NCBI GenBank assembly: GCA_910589415.1
Contig: OU342630.1
Location: 13,425,867 to 13,489,866 of the forward strand
Reading direction: 5' to 3'
Source of the DNA: Malachius bipustulatus
Lineage: Eukaryota > Arthropoda > Insecta > Coleoptera > Melyridae
Length of the DNA: 64,000 bases
The translations under genes were made by a program, and so were the position numbers. Below are positions 22,115 to 33,900 of this stretch, in pieces. How positions within the stretch are numbered: position 1 is the first letter of the stretch; each line of letters opens with the position of its first letter. Under the pieces are notes generated by a model. It had not been told where the DNA came from, ran no database searches, and saw only the letters and a program-made list of their open reading frames with translations.

Positions 22115-22820
22115 TTAGTTTTTTCGGAAAGCGTCCCAGATGAAAGGCGTCTTATATTCGGTGAGCTTATGGAGCGGGGCTGCTACATCTGCAAATTTCA
22201 TGACGAATCTTGAGTAGTATGTACAAATGCCGAAGAAATTTTGGACTTCGTGTCTGTCTTTAGGAGTCGGCCAATCACGAATCGACGATACTTTCCTGTC
22301 GCTGGTCTGTATTCCTTCGGAAGTTACGGTATGTCCCAAAAATTTAACCTTCTTCTTAAATAGCGAACATTTTTCTGGATTCAGCTTCAGGTTTGGCAGC
22401 TCTGAATCGATTGAAAATTTACTGAAGGTTGTAGATGTGGTTTTGAAAAGTGGAACCCATAACCATGACATCGTCCAGGTATACTAGGCAGGCATGTTTT
22501 CCAGGTCAGCCCTCGAAGTACCATCTCCATCAGTCTTTCAAAGGTGGCTGGTGCGTTGCAGAGACCAAATGGCATAACCTTGAAATTGTACAGACCCGTG
22601 CCAGTAGAAAATGCAGTTTTCTCTTTGTAATCTGAGTACATACCAACCAGCCAGTAACCACTCTTCAGGTCCAAAGTTGAGAACCAGGTTGAACCAGACA
22701 AGGTACATAAAATGTCGTCGATTCGTGGCAGTGGGTAACTGTCCTTCTTCGTAACATCTTTCAGCTTCCTATAGTCGACGCAAACGTTGTTCCATCCTTC
22801 TTTTCTTGGTTACTAATACG
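22115..22820 (-). pseudogene. Gypsy reverse transcriptase, frameshifted
   Basis: The frame 22701..22387 reads FSTLDLKSGYW, KTAFSTGTGLYNFKVMPFGL and CNAPATFERLMEMVLRGL. The next piece, 22471..22115, reads LKLNPEKCSLFKKKVKFLGH and FFGICTYYSRFV. These are RT motifs of Ty3/gypsy in the expected order. The stretch that should carry the second and third catalytic Asp lies at the frameshift near 22470. The copy is inactive. Confidence 0.85.
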
Positions 22821-22850
22821 ACTGGCGATGACCACGGGTTGTTGGATTCC

Positions 22851-23480
22851 TCAATCACTACGCCTTTCAGCATCTGATCCAGCATTTTTGATACCTCTTC
22901 TTGTTTCGCAATCGGCAGTCTTCTTGGTGCTTGTTATATTGGTTGGGTGTCGCCTGTATTTATTCTGTGTTTCACAATGTCCGTTCTGCCTAGCTTCATA
23001 TGTTCCCTCTGTTGCGAAAACGTCCTGATTCCTCCTCAAAAACTCTTCCGCCAACCTTGTCTCGTCTTCCGATAGTTCTTCAAAGTCGACTTCTGGCAGA
23101 ACAATCTTCATATTCCTTGTATTTGCCTGCTCCTTGATCTCGATCTTCTCGCAACAGCTCGCAACAGTCAAGTGTTCTTGACTGGTACGCAAATTCCAAG
23201 TAAGTCATTTCACCTGCGATTTTCACCTGTTGCTGTCTTCAACTGGACCCGCCTCGATGGATGCCGAATTACAGCAGAACTGACGACGTCCTTCCTTACC
23301 AATGAGATCGATGATCCGGTGTCGAGTACCATGGCAACAGATTTTCTATTTATCTGCCCTTCAACGGCTAGGCTGTCTACGTGGCGTTGGAGTGTTCGGA
23401 TGGAAACGATCTTGGGGGCCTTGTTGTTGTCAGCCAGCATTCCCCCCTCCACACTGGCTGAAGTTAGTTTTCCTGCCGTC
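22851..23480 (-). pseudogene. Gypsy protease and linker to RT
   Basis: The frame 23452..23210 holds VAMVLDTGSSISLVRKDVV, the aspartic protease active site (DTGSS) of retroelements. The frame 23192..22851 follows with an acidic linker (VDFEELSEDETRLAEEFL) typical of the region before gypsy RT. A shift separates the two frames. Confidence 0.75.
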
Positions 23481-23589
23481 GACGAGGAGCTTCTCGTTCT
23501 CGAGAGATACTTCTATCTCTGCTTCCGCTCCTGTCTCTGCCTGGTCTTCGTTCCAGGGATTCACTACGTCTCGGACTTTCACTAACCTT

Positions 23590-24780
23590 ACAGTCACGTA
23601 TAAAATGTGAACTGGATCCGCAATGTAGCACTGCTTCCTGGTTTCGTCACTCCTTGGAGTCCAGCCTCTTTTTCTTCCATTTAACTTCTAAGAGAACTTA
23701 TCCCTTCATCATATTAAACCTTTCCAATATGCTAGTCATATTCTCTTACTAAACTTGTCTTCATTGATTGTTACTGCTCGTACTTTGGAAAAGGTTCTAC
23801 CGTTGGACGCCTTGATTGCTGCGTCTATTTCAAGCGTTCTAACTAACACTTCGCTGGACTTCGTCAAATGTGGCATGCGCAGGATCTTCTGTATTTCAGT
23901 GCCTCGTATTCCATTGACAAAAAGGTTTGCGAGGCTAGTTGTTCTTTAAAATTCTGCGGCGAATCTGGGTAGACTTGATGGACAATCCTGTTGACATCAG
24001 CTTCAAACTCCTGTAGCGACTCGTTCGGCTTCTGCACTTTGCTCATTAACTGATTTTGTAAAACCTGCTTCATATGACGATTGCCGAATCGAAGTTCTAA
24101 TGCTGCACTATAATTGGTCGTAATTCGAATGCAGTTTCCACTGGCAGTGTTTGCAGCTTGTCCATATAGCTTGCCTCCAAAGGTCAAGAACCAATTGCCT
24201 TGTCTGCATCGTTCCACCCGTTTTCCATGCATTCAGCCTGAAATAGCATCTTGTACGCAGTCCAGCGAGTTGTTCCGTTGTATGCTGGTGGTTTCACTTT
24301 CGAGTCAAAACTGTTTGCCGGTGAGGCACACACGGAGAATGCTTCTTCTCAGAAATTTCGAGAATTTTGAGCTCCTTCTCGAAATCGATCTTCATCTCCT
24401 CTACAAGCAATTTTGTTTTCTGTTCCACTCGATTTTCCACCAATTTCACTTCATCGCGAACACCACCGACTTCATCGCGAACCTGTTGACCTCATCACGA
24501 ACTTCTTGCTTCACTTTATTTAGTTCGCCCACATAATCGTCTTTTTGTTGTAGAATAACTTTTAGCAACTTCTCTTCACTTCTCTTCACTGTCTGTCTGT
24601 TGCTGCATCAATAATTTTTGGTGCTCTTGGCCGTCTTGCAGCTGCTTCATGATATTTTATGCTCTTCCTGGCTATTTTTGAGCATTAATAACATCATATC
24701 CGCCAACATATTTTCCCAGACATTCCCTCGGGCATTTTGTTACTTACAGTTTCTTTTCTTCTTCGTAATTTAACCATTAA
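23590..24780 (-). pseudogene. Gypsy gag, decayed
   Basis: The frame 24232..23864 reads RFGNRHMKQVLQNQLMSK, LQEFEADVNRIVHQVYPDSP and FKEQLASQTFL, a capsid-like gag core. Upstream (24300..24700) broken frames are rich in Lys, Glu and hydrophobic heptads, consistent with an N-terminal coiled coil. Near 23600..23630 a broken zinc knuckle reads CGSSSHFIRDC. No complete frame remains. Confidence 0.65.
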
Positions 24781-24810
24781 CTAATTAATTTTCTTGCTGG
24801 AATCCGTATC

Positions 24811-24840
24811 CGGTTTCTGGCACCAATTTGTTACGGGTCT
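24811..24840 (-). other. Gypsy primer-binding site and end of 5' LTR
   Basis: On the - strand an LTR-like end ...CCCGTAACA (up to 24829) is followed after 3 nt by TGGTGCCAGAAACCG, a tRNA-complement site starting TGG as primer sites do. The 5' LTR itself should occupy the bases just above 24830. Confidence 0.55.
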
Positions 24841-25419
24841 CACACTATTTAAAATCAATATTAGTCTGCAAAAGTATTTATTTTCCAACCCAAATATGAA
24901 TAACTTATAAATAACCTCTAAATTTAAATAATCAGCTGTCCTCTTATTTCCACACATACAGCAGGGTTACTGGTAACTGGATACATTCCTTTGGTGATCT
25001 GATAAAACAAGAGGTAAGGAGTAAATTAACCCCAATATCATGCACTATACAAAACTCAATAGATTTTGAGATATTTCAATTTTCAACTTATCTTAAAAAA
25101 ATGGTTTCAAATGTCTTGAAATGTAATTTTCAAAAAATCTACTTTAACTTTTTGATTTTTTTTACTGGAATACTTGTCCAATACTATGCTTCCTTCTGGA
25201 ATAAAAAATATTCTGAGGTATTTCGATCGTGTGAAAATTTCAAAGAAAAACTTTCACAAACTATTTTTTTTAAATAAGATTTAGAAGTTTTTACAAGTTA
25301 TTTTCGCAAAATTGTCAAGGCAACTTGCGTACAAATTGTTTTTAAGCTCCTCTGTGATACTTAAGATGTGATTAAGTGATAAGATTGATGCAGGGCGAAA
25401 GGTCTCACGGGAGTCACAG
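24830..25419 (-). repeat. Presumed 5' LTR region; boundary unclear
   Basis: It should hold the 5' LTR, but the sequence does not resemble the LTR at 19902..20255 and I find no TG start. The upper part (25020..25400) is anonymous AT-rich DNA. Confidence 0.3.
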
Positions 25420-25858
25420 GCGACACTCAGGGGTGATCTTCTCCCGGGTGAAAACGCATCTCAAAGCGCTGACAATCTGACCGTATCTGCTCGGGACAAT
25501 GGTGGTGAATGGAAACGGGTTGAAAAGCACAGAATGAGACGTAATAAGATAATAGTTGGAGAACAATCTGAATCTGGTCCAATCAAGGGAGTTGCTAAAT
25601 TGATACACCTGCATGTATATCGAATTGAACCAGGAACCAGTTGTGAGAAGTTGGTAAAGTTCTTAAAACCTAATTTCCCGGAGGTCAAGTGTGAACAGCA
25701 GACGGCAAAGCATCCAGAAATCTACTCATCTTTCTAGGTAACAATTAGTCAAAATAATTTCCAAAAAGCAATGAATGCTTCGCTATGGCCGGAGAATGCG
25801 TGCATAAGACAGTTTTTTCAACAGCGCAAGACACCAGCCGTTGTGGCAGTGTGATTTT
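25420..25858 (+). pseudogene. Jockey-like LINE ORF1, 3' part
   Basis: The + strand frame reads RRNKIIVGEQSESGPIKGVA, then LHVYRIEPGTSCEKLVKFLK and NFPEVKCEQQTAKHPEIYSS. An in-frame TAG at 25735..25737 is followed in the same frame by NFQKAMNASLWPENACIRQF and ends at a TGA at 25858. This RRM-like segment and C-terminus are typical of ORF1 in jockey-group LINEs. ORF2 starts 13 bases later. The single TAG and the missing N-terminus make it defective. Confidence 0.7.
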
Positions 25859-26929
25859 TAATCCAAGTCTTTGAATGTCCAGAGTTTGAATTTTGAGAAG
25901 GTGGATGAAATCAATGTTGACATTGGTGAATACAAGGAACTGCAGTTTGTATGTTTGACAGAGACTTGGGCATCTGAAGATTTTCTCAAGTCGGTTAATT
26001 TTGTGGGATTTTCGCTGGGTGCTTATACCTGCAGAACTACTAGTAGGGGTGGGGGTGTGGCCATATGGTGCAGGTATGCTGAAGATGTGAGAACTGTAGA
26101 TGTAGGTCGATATTCCGTTGAAAACCATATAGAAATGTGTGCGATTACATGCAGGTTAAATAACGCTAAATTTGTAATTTTGAATTGCTACAGGCCGCCT
26201 TCTGGAGACCATAGGATCTTTTACGATAATATTATGAGTGCATTAGAATATTTGTTTAACCCTGAGCATAATTTAGTCATATGTGGGGATTTTAATTTTG
26301 ATTCCTATGGCAGAGTATATCTGGGGATTTCGAGGCATTGTGTAACGAGTTGTCTGTTTTTAATCTTAAAAGAAAAGTTTTCTGGCCGACGAGGGTCACG
26401 AATCATAGTATCACGACACTTGATCAGGTTTTTTTGAATTTCACAAATGATGGAGTATGTATTGTTCTTGACAGTTTGGTTTCCGATCATAGAATGGTGT
26501 TGCTGGAGATGGGGGTTGAGAAGCCTGAGGTGCCTGGTTACGTAGGTACTGAAGAGAGTTTATAAGGATGAGTCAATCTCAAATTTTGAAAGATCGCTTT
26601 CCTCAGTAAATTGGTCCGACTTGTATTGTAGCAGGGATGTGGATGGGGCATTTTCTTGGTTTTATGGGGTTTTTCTGTTTCATTTTGAAAATAATTTTCC
26701 AGTAAAGAAGATCTACAAACAACGGTCTGGAAATAAGTATTGGGTTGATAAAGGTGTGAGGGACTCTAGTATGAGACTGAAGACATTGCATTTTTTTAAA
26801 TCCTGCTTGCCAGAAGTTGGTGAAGTTAGGAATATTTATAACAACGCGAAAAAAAGGCACCGTAGGCTCATAAAGGAAACGAAGCGTGGTCACTATCAAA
26901 AAATGATTTGTGATTCTGTAGGTAAGACT

Positions 26930-27080
26930 AATGCCCGTATTCACAAACGATAATTTCCTAAATAATTACGTAATCAATTATCCCCATTTCATTCTATTGC
27001 AAAAAAACTGCATATCTCCATCTCACTCATTTAATTAATTACGTAATTATTTAGGAAATTATCGTTTGTGAATACGGGCA
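26930..27080. mobile_element. 151 bp palindromic MITE in the LINE linker
   Basis: ATGCCCGTATTCACAAACGA pairs with its reverse complement at the other end, and the stem continues through AATTACGTAAT. The LINE bases TAAGACT occur on both sides (26923..26929 and 27081..27087), a 7-bp target duplication. Removing the element and one repeat rejoins the LINE linker in frame. Non-coding. Confidence 0.85.
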
Positions 27081-27124
27081 TAAGACTGCATGGAAATTGG
27101 TCTCGGAGATAACGGGTAAACAAA

Positions 27125-27225
27125 GAATAATAATAATAATAATAATAATAAACGTCTTTATTGGGCGAAGTTCTCTTATACAGAGTTCTTACACTTAACC
27201 CTAATACCATATCTACATATTTTCA
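27125..27225 (-). repeat. Truncated LINE 3' tail inserted in reverse
   Basis: A (TAA)n run at 27127..27150 is followed by ACGTCTTTATTGGGCG, the complement of a LINE 3' end. It lies in the linker of the + strand LINE. Target duplications were not clear. Confidence 0.65.
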
Positions 27226-28954
27226 GAGCAAGAATTGCTAAGGGAATTAAGTTGTACAGGAATGGTCAGAGTGGCGAGGCTGTTTCAGACACCCACGAAA
27301 TTGCTGAAATGTTCAATATTTTCTTTAAGAAATGCATCGTTGGAAATTTTGCAAAGGATGCCTGTTTCCGAGGGGCAGGGTAGTTGCGCCGTCGGTAATG
27401 ATAGGTTACATAAGATGTCATTATGTCCATTTACAGAGGAGGAATTTTATAACCTTATTTATAAAAAGTTAAAAAATAAAAAATCGTTCGGTTCAGATAA
27501 TATACCGAGTTTTATACTGAGAAGGGTATTGTTTGCAATTATTGTTAAACCACTCACTCATTTAGTGAATTTGTCCTTTTGTACGGGGTGTTTTCCGGGT
27601 GCTTTAAAGGTGGGAAGGGTCACTCCAGTGTTGAAAAAGTCTGACCCGATGAACATAGAAAACTATCGTCCAATCACTATACCGTCTGTGTTTTCCAAGA
27701 TTCTGGAATATTGTTTCAGGGATAGACTGGAGAAGTTTCTGGAGGGCGAAAATATTCTTTCTCCGAGCCAACATGGTTTTAGGAGCCAGAGATCAACGCA
27801 CACAGCTCTGGGCTCCTTCTATGAAAATGTGATTAGTGCTTTGGAGTCGGGTGAGTGTCCTGTTGGGATCTTTTGCGATCTCACTAGGGCATTTGATTGC
27901 GTGAATCACCCGCTATTGATTCAAAAGTTATCGCAGAGTGTGGTGTGAATGGTTTACCATTGGTTTGGATAGAGTCTTTTCTGAGTGGTAGGAGGCAATT
28001 TGTGTCCATACCTAATGTGAAGGAGATGCATGGATCTAATTCGGACCTCGTTGACATTGAGGTGGGAGTACCGCAGGGTTCCATTTTGGGCCCTGTACTC
28101 TTTTTACTGTATATCAATTCTCTTGAACGCTTCTCCAGGGATGATGTTTTTGTGACCATGTATGCAGACGATGCGGCGATCCTTCTGTCCCCTGGGCAGT
28201 CTGAGAATTCACAGGATCAGGCGCAAGAGTTATTGCGAGATGTGTGTTCCTGGTTTCGTCAACAGTGTTTATACTTTAATGTGGGCAAAACGAGGGTGGT
28301 GCGATTTCACCATCGTCAGAAGAATGTTGAGGATGTTCACTTGTTTTTAGATGACGTGGAGGTGCCTGTTGTCACTTGTGTGAAATTTCTTGGGCTGCAT
28401 ATGGATGGTAATTTGAATTTTAAAGATACTGCGACTTCATAGTGGCGAGGTTGAGTTCAGTATCGTACCAGGTTAGGAGTATCCGTAGTGTTTTAACTAT
28501 GGGACAACTTTTAATGCTTTATTATGCTCAGGTTGAATCACGTATTAGATACGGGATTTGTTTTTGGGGGTGGTCCACGTACTCCACGAGAGTTTTTATT
28601 GCACAGAAAAAGATCTTGAGGATTATGTGTGGTGTCAACAGGGGGCGGTCATGTAGACCATATTTTAAAGACTTGAACATATTGACTGTACCGGCTTTGT
28701 TTGTGTTTGAGTTGTGTGTTTTAGTTTTTAGGAAACGTGAGCAAATGTCCCTTGTGGGAGATCACTCGGTGAACACCAGACAAAAATCACTTTTGCGAGA
28801 GATACGATTTAAGACCAAAAAAATTAGTCCCAATTATTTGGGTATAAAATTATATAATAATTTGCCACAATATCTGAAAGAATGTGAGAGCTTTGTAGTA
28901 TTTAGAAAGGCACTGAGATGTTTCCCGAGTGATCTCTGCTTGTATACAGTGTAG

Positions 28955-29109
28955 AAGAATATTTAGATAGAAGATTTTAGTTACGTGTTGGACAGTAGTT
29001 TTAAAATTTTGTGAAGATTGTCATGTGTGTAGGTTTATTTTGGACTTTTCAACTTTATTAAGACGATTCCTATACAAACCTGATGTTTGTCATAATATGG
29101 AAAATAAAG

Positions 29110-29141
<32 letters not shown>
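28955..29141 (+). repeat. LINE 3' untranslated region with (TTA)n tail
   Basis: Non-coding sequence after the ORF2 stop ends with GGAAAATAAAGTTTA and about twelve TTA units, marking the 3' end of the LINE. Confidence 0.75.
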
Positions 29142-29149
29142 TTCAGGAG

Positions 29150-29441
29150 CTTATTCACATTCAAGATACGACTGACTGACTAGAGTGCCGACAGCTCTAC
29201 TTATACTCGTTGACCGTGGAGTCTAGAAATGTCAAATAGTCCACGCCATCTCGAACATGCGTAGAATGCGGAATCTTTCTGATATTTAGTAGAACTATCG
29301 CACTGGCCAGCAAACAATGTGTCATTCCTGTCATGTACTAGAATTGTCGCGAAAATGGCATTTCCATGAATGGCTGAGTCATCATTGAGAATGTAAATAA
29401 ACAAGAAATATGAAACTAGAATTTTTCGCGAGTGATGTCTA
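29150..29441 (-). repeat. Gypsy LTR relic (solo)
   Basis: Matches the LTR at 19902..20255 in the same order, with shared blocks GTAGAATGCGGAA, TCTGATATTTAGTA, AATGTGTCATTCCTG, AATTGTCGCGAAA and CATTTCCATGAATGG. It has diverged by substitutions and small gaps. No internal gypsy sequence lies next to it, so it is a solo LTR or fragment. Confidence 0.75.
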
Positions 29442-30280
29442 GTTATAATATTTTAAACTTATTATTATAGTCCTTGATCAATTCTTACCTATTACTGGAA
29501 TTTTCTAGACAAAAAATTCACCCAGCCCCAGCAGACAGTTATGATTGCAGAAAATATACCGCCGGCTCAGAATTTCCGTATACCTGAAAGTTTGGCAGGT
29601 AGGTTTATTTACCCTTGTAATCTTATTTTTAGGGATCACTATATGGGAGGGTTTTTTATAGGTACTTATATAAATCACTCTGTCGTCCTTGTATATCTAT
29701 CAAGTCAAAACCGTTTTTCTCAATAACTGCATTAAATATCGAGTTAAAAATTATACCAAATACTAAAGTCTAAATCTAAAATCTACAGATTCGTAGATTC
29801 TAGACCCGTAATATGTTTAATACCTACTCACTGAAGGAGAATTACCCGATTCGTGTTAATAACTTGTTTCATTTTTCAAACTTTGTTTTCTTCTACTTGA
29901 TACCTATTTTGTGATCAAATGTGCCAAAACATGACCTCTAGCTGTTCAAACATCTGCGCGTCAAGTAAACGTCATCGAGTGAATGCGCTACCCTAGTAAG
30001 CGTTAGTGTCGGTAATACAGGTACCCTAGCCAGTTTATCCATTTACAATATTCCCTCTCTTATTAGTTAATAATGCTCCATGGTTTTCTCTTAGGAGATT
30101 CTGTCATCACAGAATTATCACCGGTTCCTGTCCATGATTGATTCGACATTGACGTCTGACGTTAAGCCACAAGTTCAATTTATTTGAATTAATTTTCATT
30201 CATTCATCATTCATTATTATTTATTTCAATTAATTCAATTTCATTTCATCAAATTTCATGTTCATGTTCAATGTTCATGC
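29442..30280 (+). promoter_or_regulatory. Upstream region of the transacylase gene
   Basis: No other gene lies here. The last 100 bases are built of short repeats of TTCATT and TTCAAT types, running into the start codon region. No TATA box or initiator can be assigned with confidence. Confidence 0.35.
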
Positions 30281-30974
30281 ATGCATGTTTCCACTGTTTC
30301 CTTTCCAGTTTGTTATAGTTATACTTCTAAAATGAGTATAAAAGGGCTCCTGAATAGAAGGTCACTCATTAGTAAACTTCCGATTACGAATACTCTTCGG
30401 CAAGAAGGCAGTTGTACTTTTTCCTACCTGAAAAAACTTTTTACAACACAGAAACTACATTACAGTCAGGAAACTAAATCAAATCAAAATTCCCCCCTGA
30501 AGAAACTATTGGACGAATCAGCCAATTTTCAGGACATACATTCAGAGAATCCCGAGCAACAATGGGCCACCTTACCCTACGTCGAAGGAACACAGATTAG
30601 AAGACAAGGAGATTACTTCCGCTCACCAAAGAGAGACCCTAGGGAATCCTCTATCATCATGTTCCCCGGACAGGGTAATCAGTTCGTAGGCATGGCGAAA
30701 GATTTAATGAAATTTCCTATGGCGAAGGACTTATTCGAATTGGCTAATGATGTTTTGGGATATGATTTACTGAAAATCTGCCTGGAGGGACCCAAAATGA
30801 AATTGGATCAGACAAAGTATTGTCAACCTGCAGTCATGGTAACTTCTTTGGCGGCTATTGAGAGATTGAAAGAGGAGAGGCCTAATGCGATTGATAATTG
30901 TGTCGCCACTGCTGGGTTTAGTTTAGGAGAGCTCACAGCTTTAATTTTTGCTGGCGCTATAGAGTTTGAACGAG
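30281..30974 (+). CDS. Mcat: Transacylase exon 1
   Basis: Encodes the leader and residues 1-231, including the GQGNQ oxyanion loop and nucleophile Ser214. It ends GAACGAG before GTAAGT, splitting the codon of Gly232. Confidence 0.93.
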
Positions 30975-33900
30975 GTAAGTTCCTGAGTAAAGCATATAAC
31001 ATGTAAGGCTGTTTGGCATACCCAATAATTAAGGTAGCGTTACCAGTAGCTGACACTATAGGCTAAGTAAGTATCAGCTGGTCGCGGAGCTCGCGCTGCC
31101 TCCCGAATTTTGTCCGCATTTTGGTGCGCCAGCTTTACCTTGCTTCCTAATCCTTGACAGCTCATTCAGATTTTTGAATCTATTATGACTACAATAATTA
31201 AAAAAAGTCATTTCTAAGCAGTCGGTCTTGACTGCTTTCGTTGTAAATCGTTAAGAGAAGGGCAAAATTTCATAAGTTTTCACGTGAGTGATGTTAGAGA
31301 AGAAAGACGTTTTGATGGAACTTTTCTTCAAGGAACCGTTCTTAAATAGGCTCCTGGTGCACATAGCACTCGGAAAAATGAAAGCATTGTAACCCCCCAT
31401 CCCCCTGGCCTGGTGATCTCTAATAATTTGGAACCCTTCGTTGTCTCGTCATCTTTCGTAGTTTACCCTCAGTTCGTAAGATGGAGTCGCAGAGATTAAT
31501 TAAACAGAGAAATAAAACAAACAAATTCATATAACACCTATATTACTGCTCTTTAAATTATTTACACTTTTTATTTATTTGACAATACAAATTTATTTCA
31601 AATTTTTATTTAATTCATTTGATTTTAAATTTACGGTGATATGGAATTACGTAACGTTTCTCAAATATGTTTATTGACATTTTTACTCGTGAGGATCCCT
31701 CGAGTTTAGGCTAATTTATGGGCCCTATTCATTGGAGTACCTGTTTCGCTTTCGCTTTCTAACCATTCACACTCCACTGTTACAACCGATTTCAATGTAA
31801 CGTTCTTCCAAATACGGTGAGAAAAATCTATGCGACGTACAGAGTAACCCAAAATATTACCAAGAGAACTGCCGGATATCGATCACTGAAATTTTCTTTG
31901 GTGCAAAAGGAGCAGATTTGTGACTGGGTGGAAGAAGACTGCACCTTAACACTTCGTCAGTTGAAGGAAAAATGATTAACTTTGTGGCCGCAACTTCTTC
32001 ACGTCTCCCTATCTACTATTGACAGAGCTCTGAAGACTTTTCACTATTCACTGAAAGAGTTTCCTTCGTTCCCGAGAGAAGAAATGCAGCAGAAGTAATT
32101 CAATCTCGCTTCGAATATGCTGTTCAGTATAACAGAATTATGCTACAAAGGAACAAGTTGTTCTTCATAGATGAATATGGAATTCAAGTAAATTCTTGAG
32201 TTTCATATGGAAGATCGGTAAAAAATACTCGGGCCTCGAAAAAAAAAGCTCAACTAAGAGGACGAAACTATTCAGTTGCTGCGGCTATGAATTTAGAGTC
32301 TTTATATTTGTTCCAAATTCAAGACAGACCCTACAACGTGGAGCATTTCTCTGAATTCATTACCTTACTAATCAACCATCTAAATAATGACGGAATAGAA
32401 GGGGCTCATTTTATTATGGACAACGTGAGAATCCATAGAAATGAAGATATAGCCACTCTCATTAGAGGTCATGGTCACCATGCGATATTTTTGCCTCCAC
32501 AGTCCTTTTTTAAATCCAATAGAGGAGTTATTCAACCAGTGGAAACAAATAATAAAAAGATCTCAGCCAACAAATGAGAATGAATTGTATGAGTCTGTTC
32601 ACCATGCATCGGAAAATATTAGTCCCGACAATTATTATTGTCTTCACTATGTTGAGCATATGGAAACTTATGTATTTAGGAGATTGCTTGGAGAGAAATG
32701 AGATACTTAACTTAATTAGTTTTTATAGTTGTATAGTTATGTTATATTTACGTAATAAACTTTTATATTTTGAAAAATATCCATGAAAAAACATTTTTAT
32801 TTGTAGATTACTCTTAGAACCACCATAACTGTTAGTGTCATAAATATTGGAAAAGCATTTGACATAAAAGGAATCTTATTTGACAAAAGAGGAATTTCAA
32901 TTGAAAAATGAAACTGATGTTTGATAAATGGGAAACTCATTTGACAAATAAGAAATAAGGAAAAGCAATTGACAAAAGAGGAAAACCAATAGAAAAAGAC
33001 TGTATTATCTAGTTCTCGCCTGCAGACAATAAGGTTGCTTAAAAGGGGTTGGGAAGATCTCGTTCGGGGGCCTCAGATCTTAGGAGTTCTCTGGTTGACG
33101 GAGCCAACAGAGATTATGGGTACGGGGACGGATAAATCAATAATGATCCTATAGCCAAATCTCAGCGGCCTTTTATAGTCGATGGACCCCTTCTCTGTAT
33201 CTTCCATTGTATTTTAAAGTAGGTCACCCATGCTCGCTTCTTTTCCTTTATTCTATACAGTTTATCCTAGGTTTTCTATGTTTTCCTTTTACGTGATTTA
33301 TGAAAATTTCAAATCAATCGGTTTATCTCGCAATTGTCTAAAAAATGATGACATTTTTCCGGTGTTTCTATCATTTCTTTCAAGGAAGTTGCTTTGTGAT
33401 TAGACATCATATCCAGTGGAAGTTTTTGACTCAATTGCTTTGTTGAAATGTTTAAATTTCTGTTTTCTTACTATTTAATGGGATTTTCAGTTACTGAAGT
33501 TTCTTCCTGGGTAGTATTATTACTTTTAGGTAACCTGCCTTGATTTGATAAGGTGGTTTTTCACGAGCGAGCCGCTTTATTCTGAAGTTTTCATTCTTAT
33601 TGAATTTCCCTGAGGTTTTCTTCGTGATATGGATCAGACTTAGTTACTTAAATGATTCGTAATTTATAGTTTTATTGTAGGTATTTGCTTCATTACTTTG
33701 TTGCATGTAAATTATCAAAGATTTCCTATTTCCCGGCATTTTCTCTATTTAGGCTTATTATATCTAGAAATGCTGATGACATAATTATCTTAATTGGAAT
33801 TGATTTGTATCTTCCTGAATTTTCTCATGTCCCGAATATGCTGTTTTTGAAATTTGAATAGGGCTGTATATCTGGTTACCTACCGATGATACTCATGTTT

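Larger units (their letters stand above)
25871..28954 (+). pseudogene. Jockey-like LINE ORF2 (endonuclease, RT), nearly complete but broken
   Basis: Domains in order: EEP endonuclease from 25871 (MNVQSLNFEKVDEIN, CLTETWASEDF, NCYRPPSGD, VICGDFNFDS), shifted near 26310, with SDHRMVLLEMG near 26480; linker to 26929; MITE insertion at 26930..27080; linker again; LINE tail insertion at about 27125..27225; RT from 27430 (FGSDNIPSF, NYRPITIPSVFSKILE, QHGFRSQRSTHTAL, GIFCDLTRAFDCVNHPLL); a shift near 27900; VPQGSILGPVLFLLYIN and MYADDAAILL (the catalytic YADD); a shift at 28440; and the post-RT region to TAG at 28952..28954. All catalytic motifs can be read, but at least three shifts and two insertions kill it. 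Confidence 0.85.

Noticed and set aside
22227..23610. + strand frames over the gypsy RT and protease
   Set aside because: Shadows of the - strand pol; Ser/Leu-rich translations without motifs.
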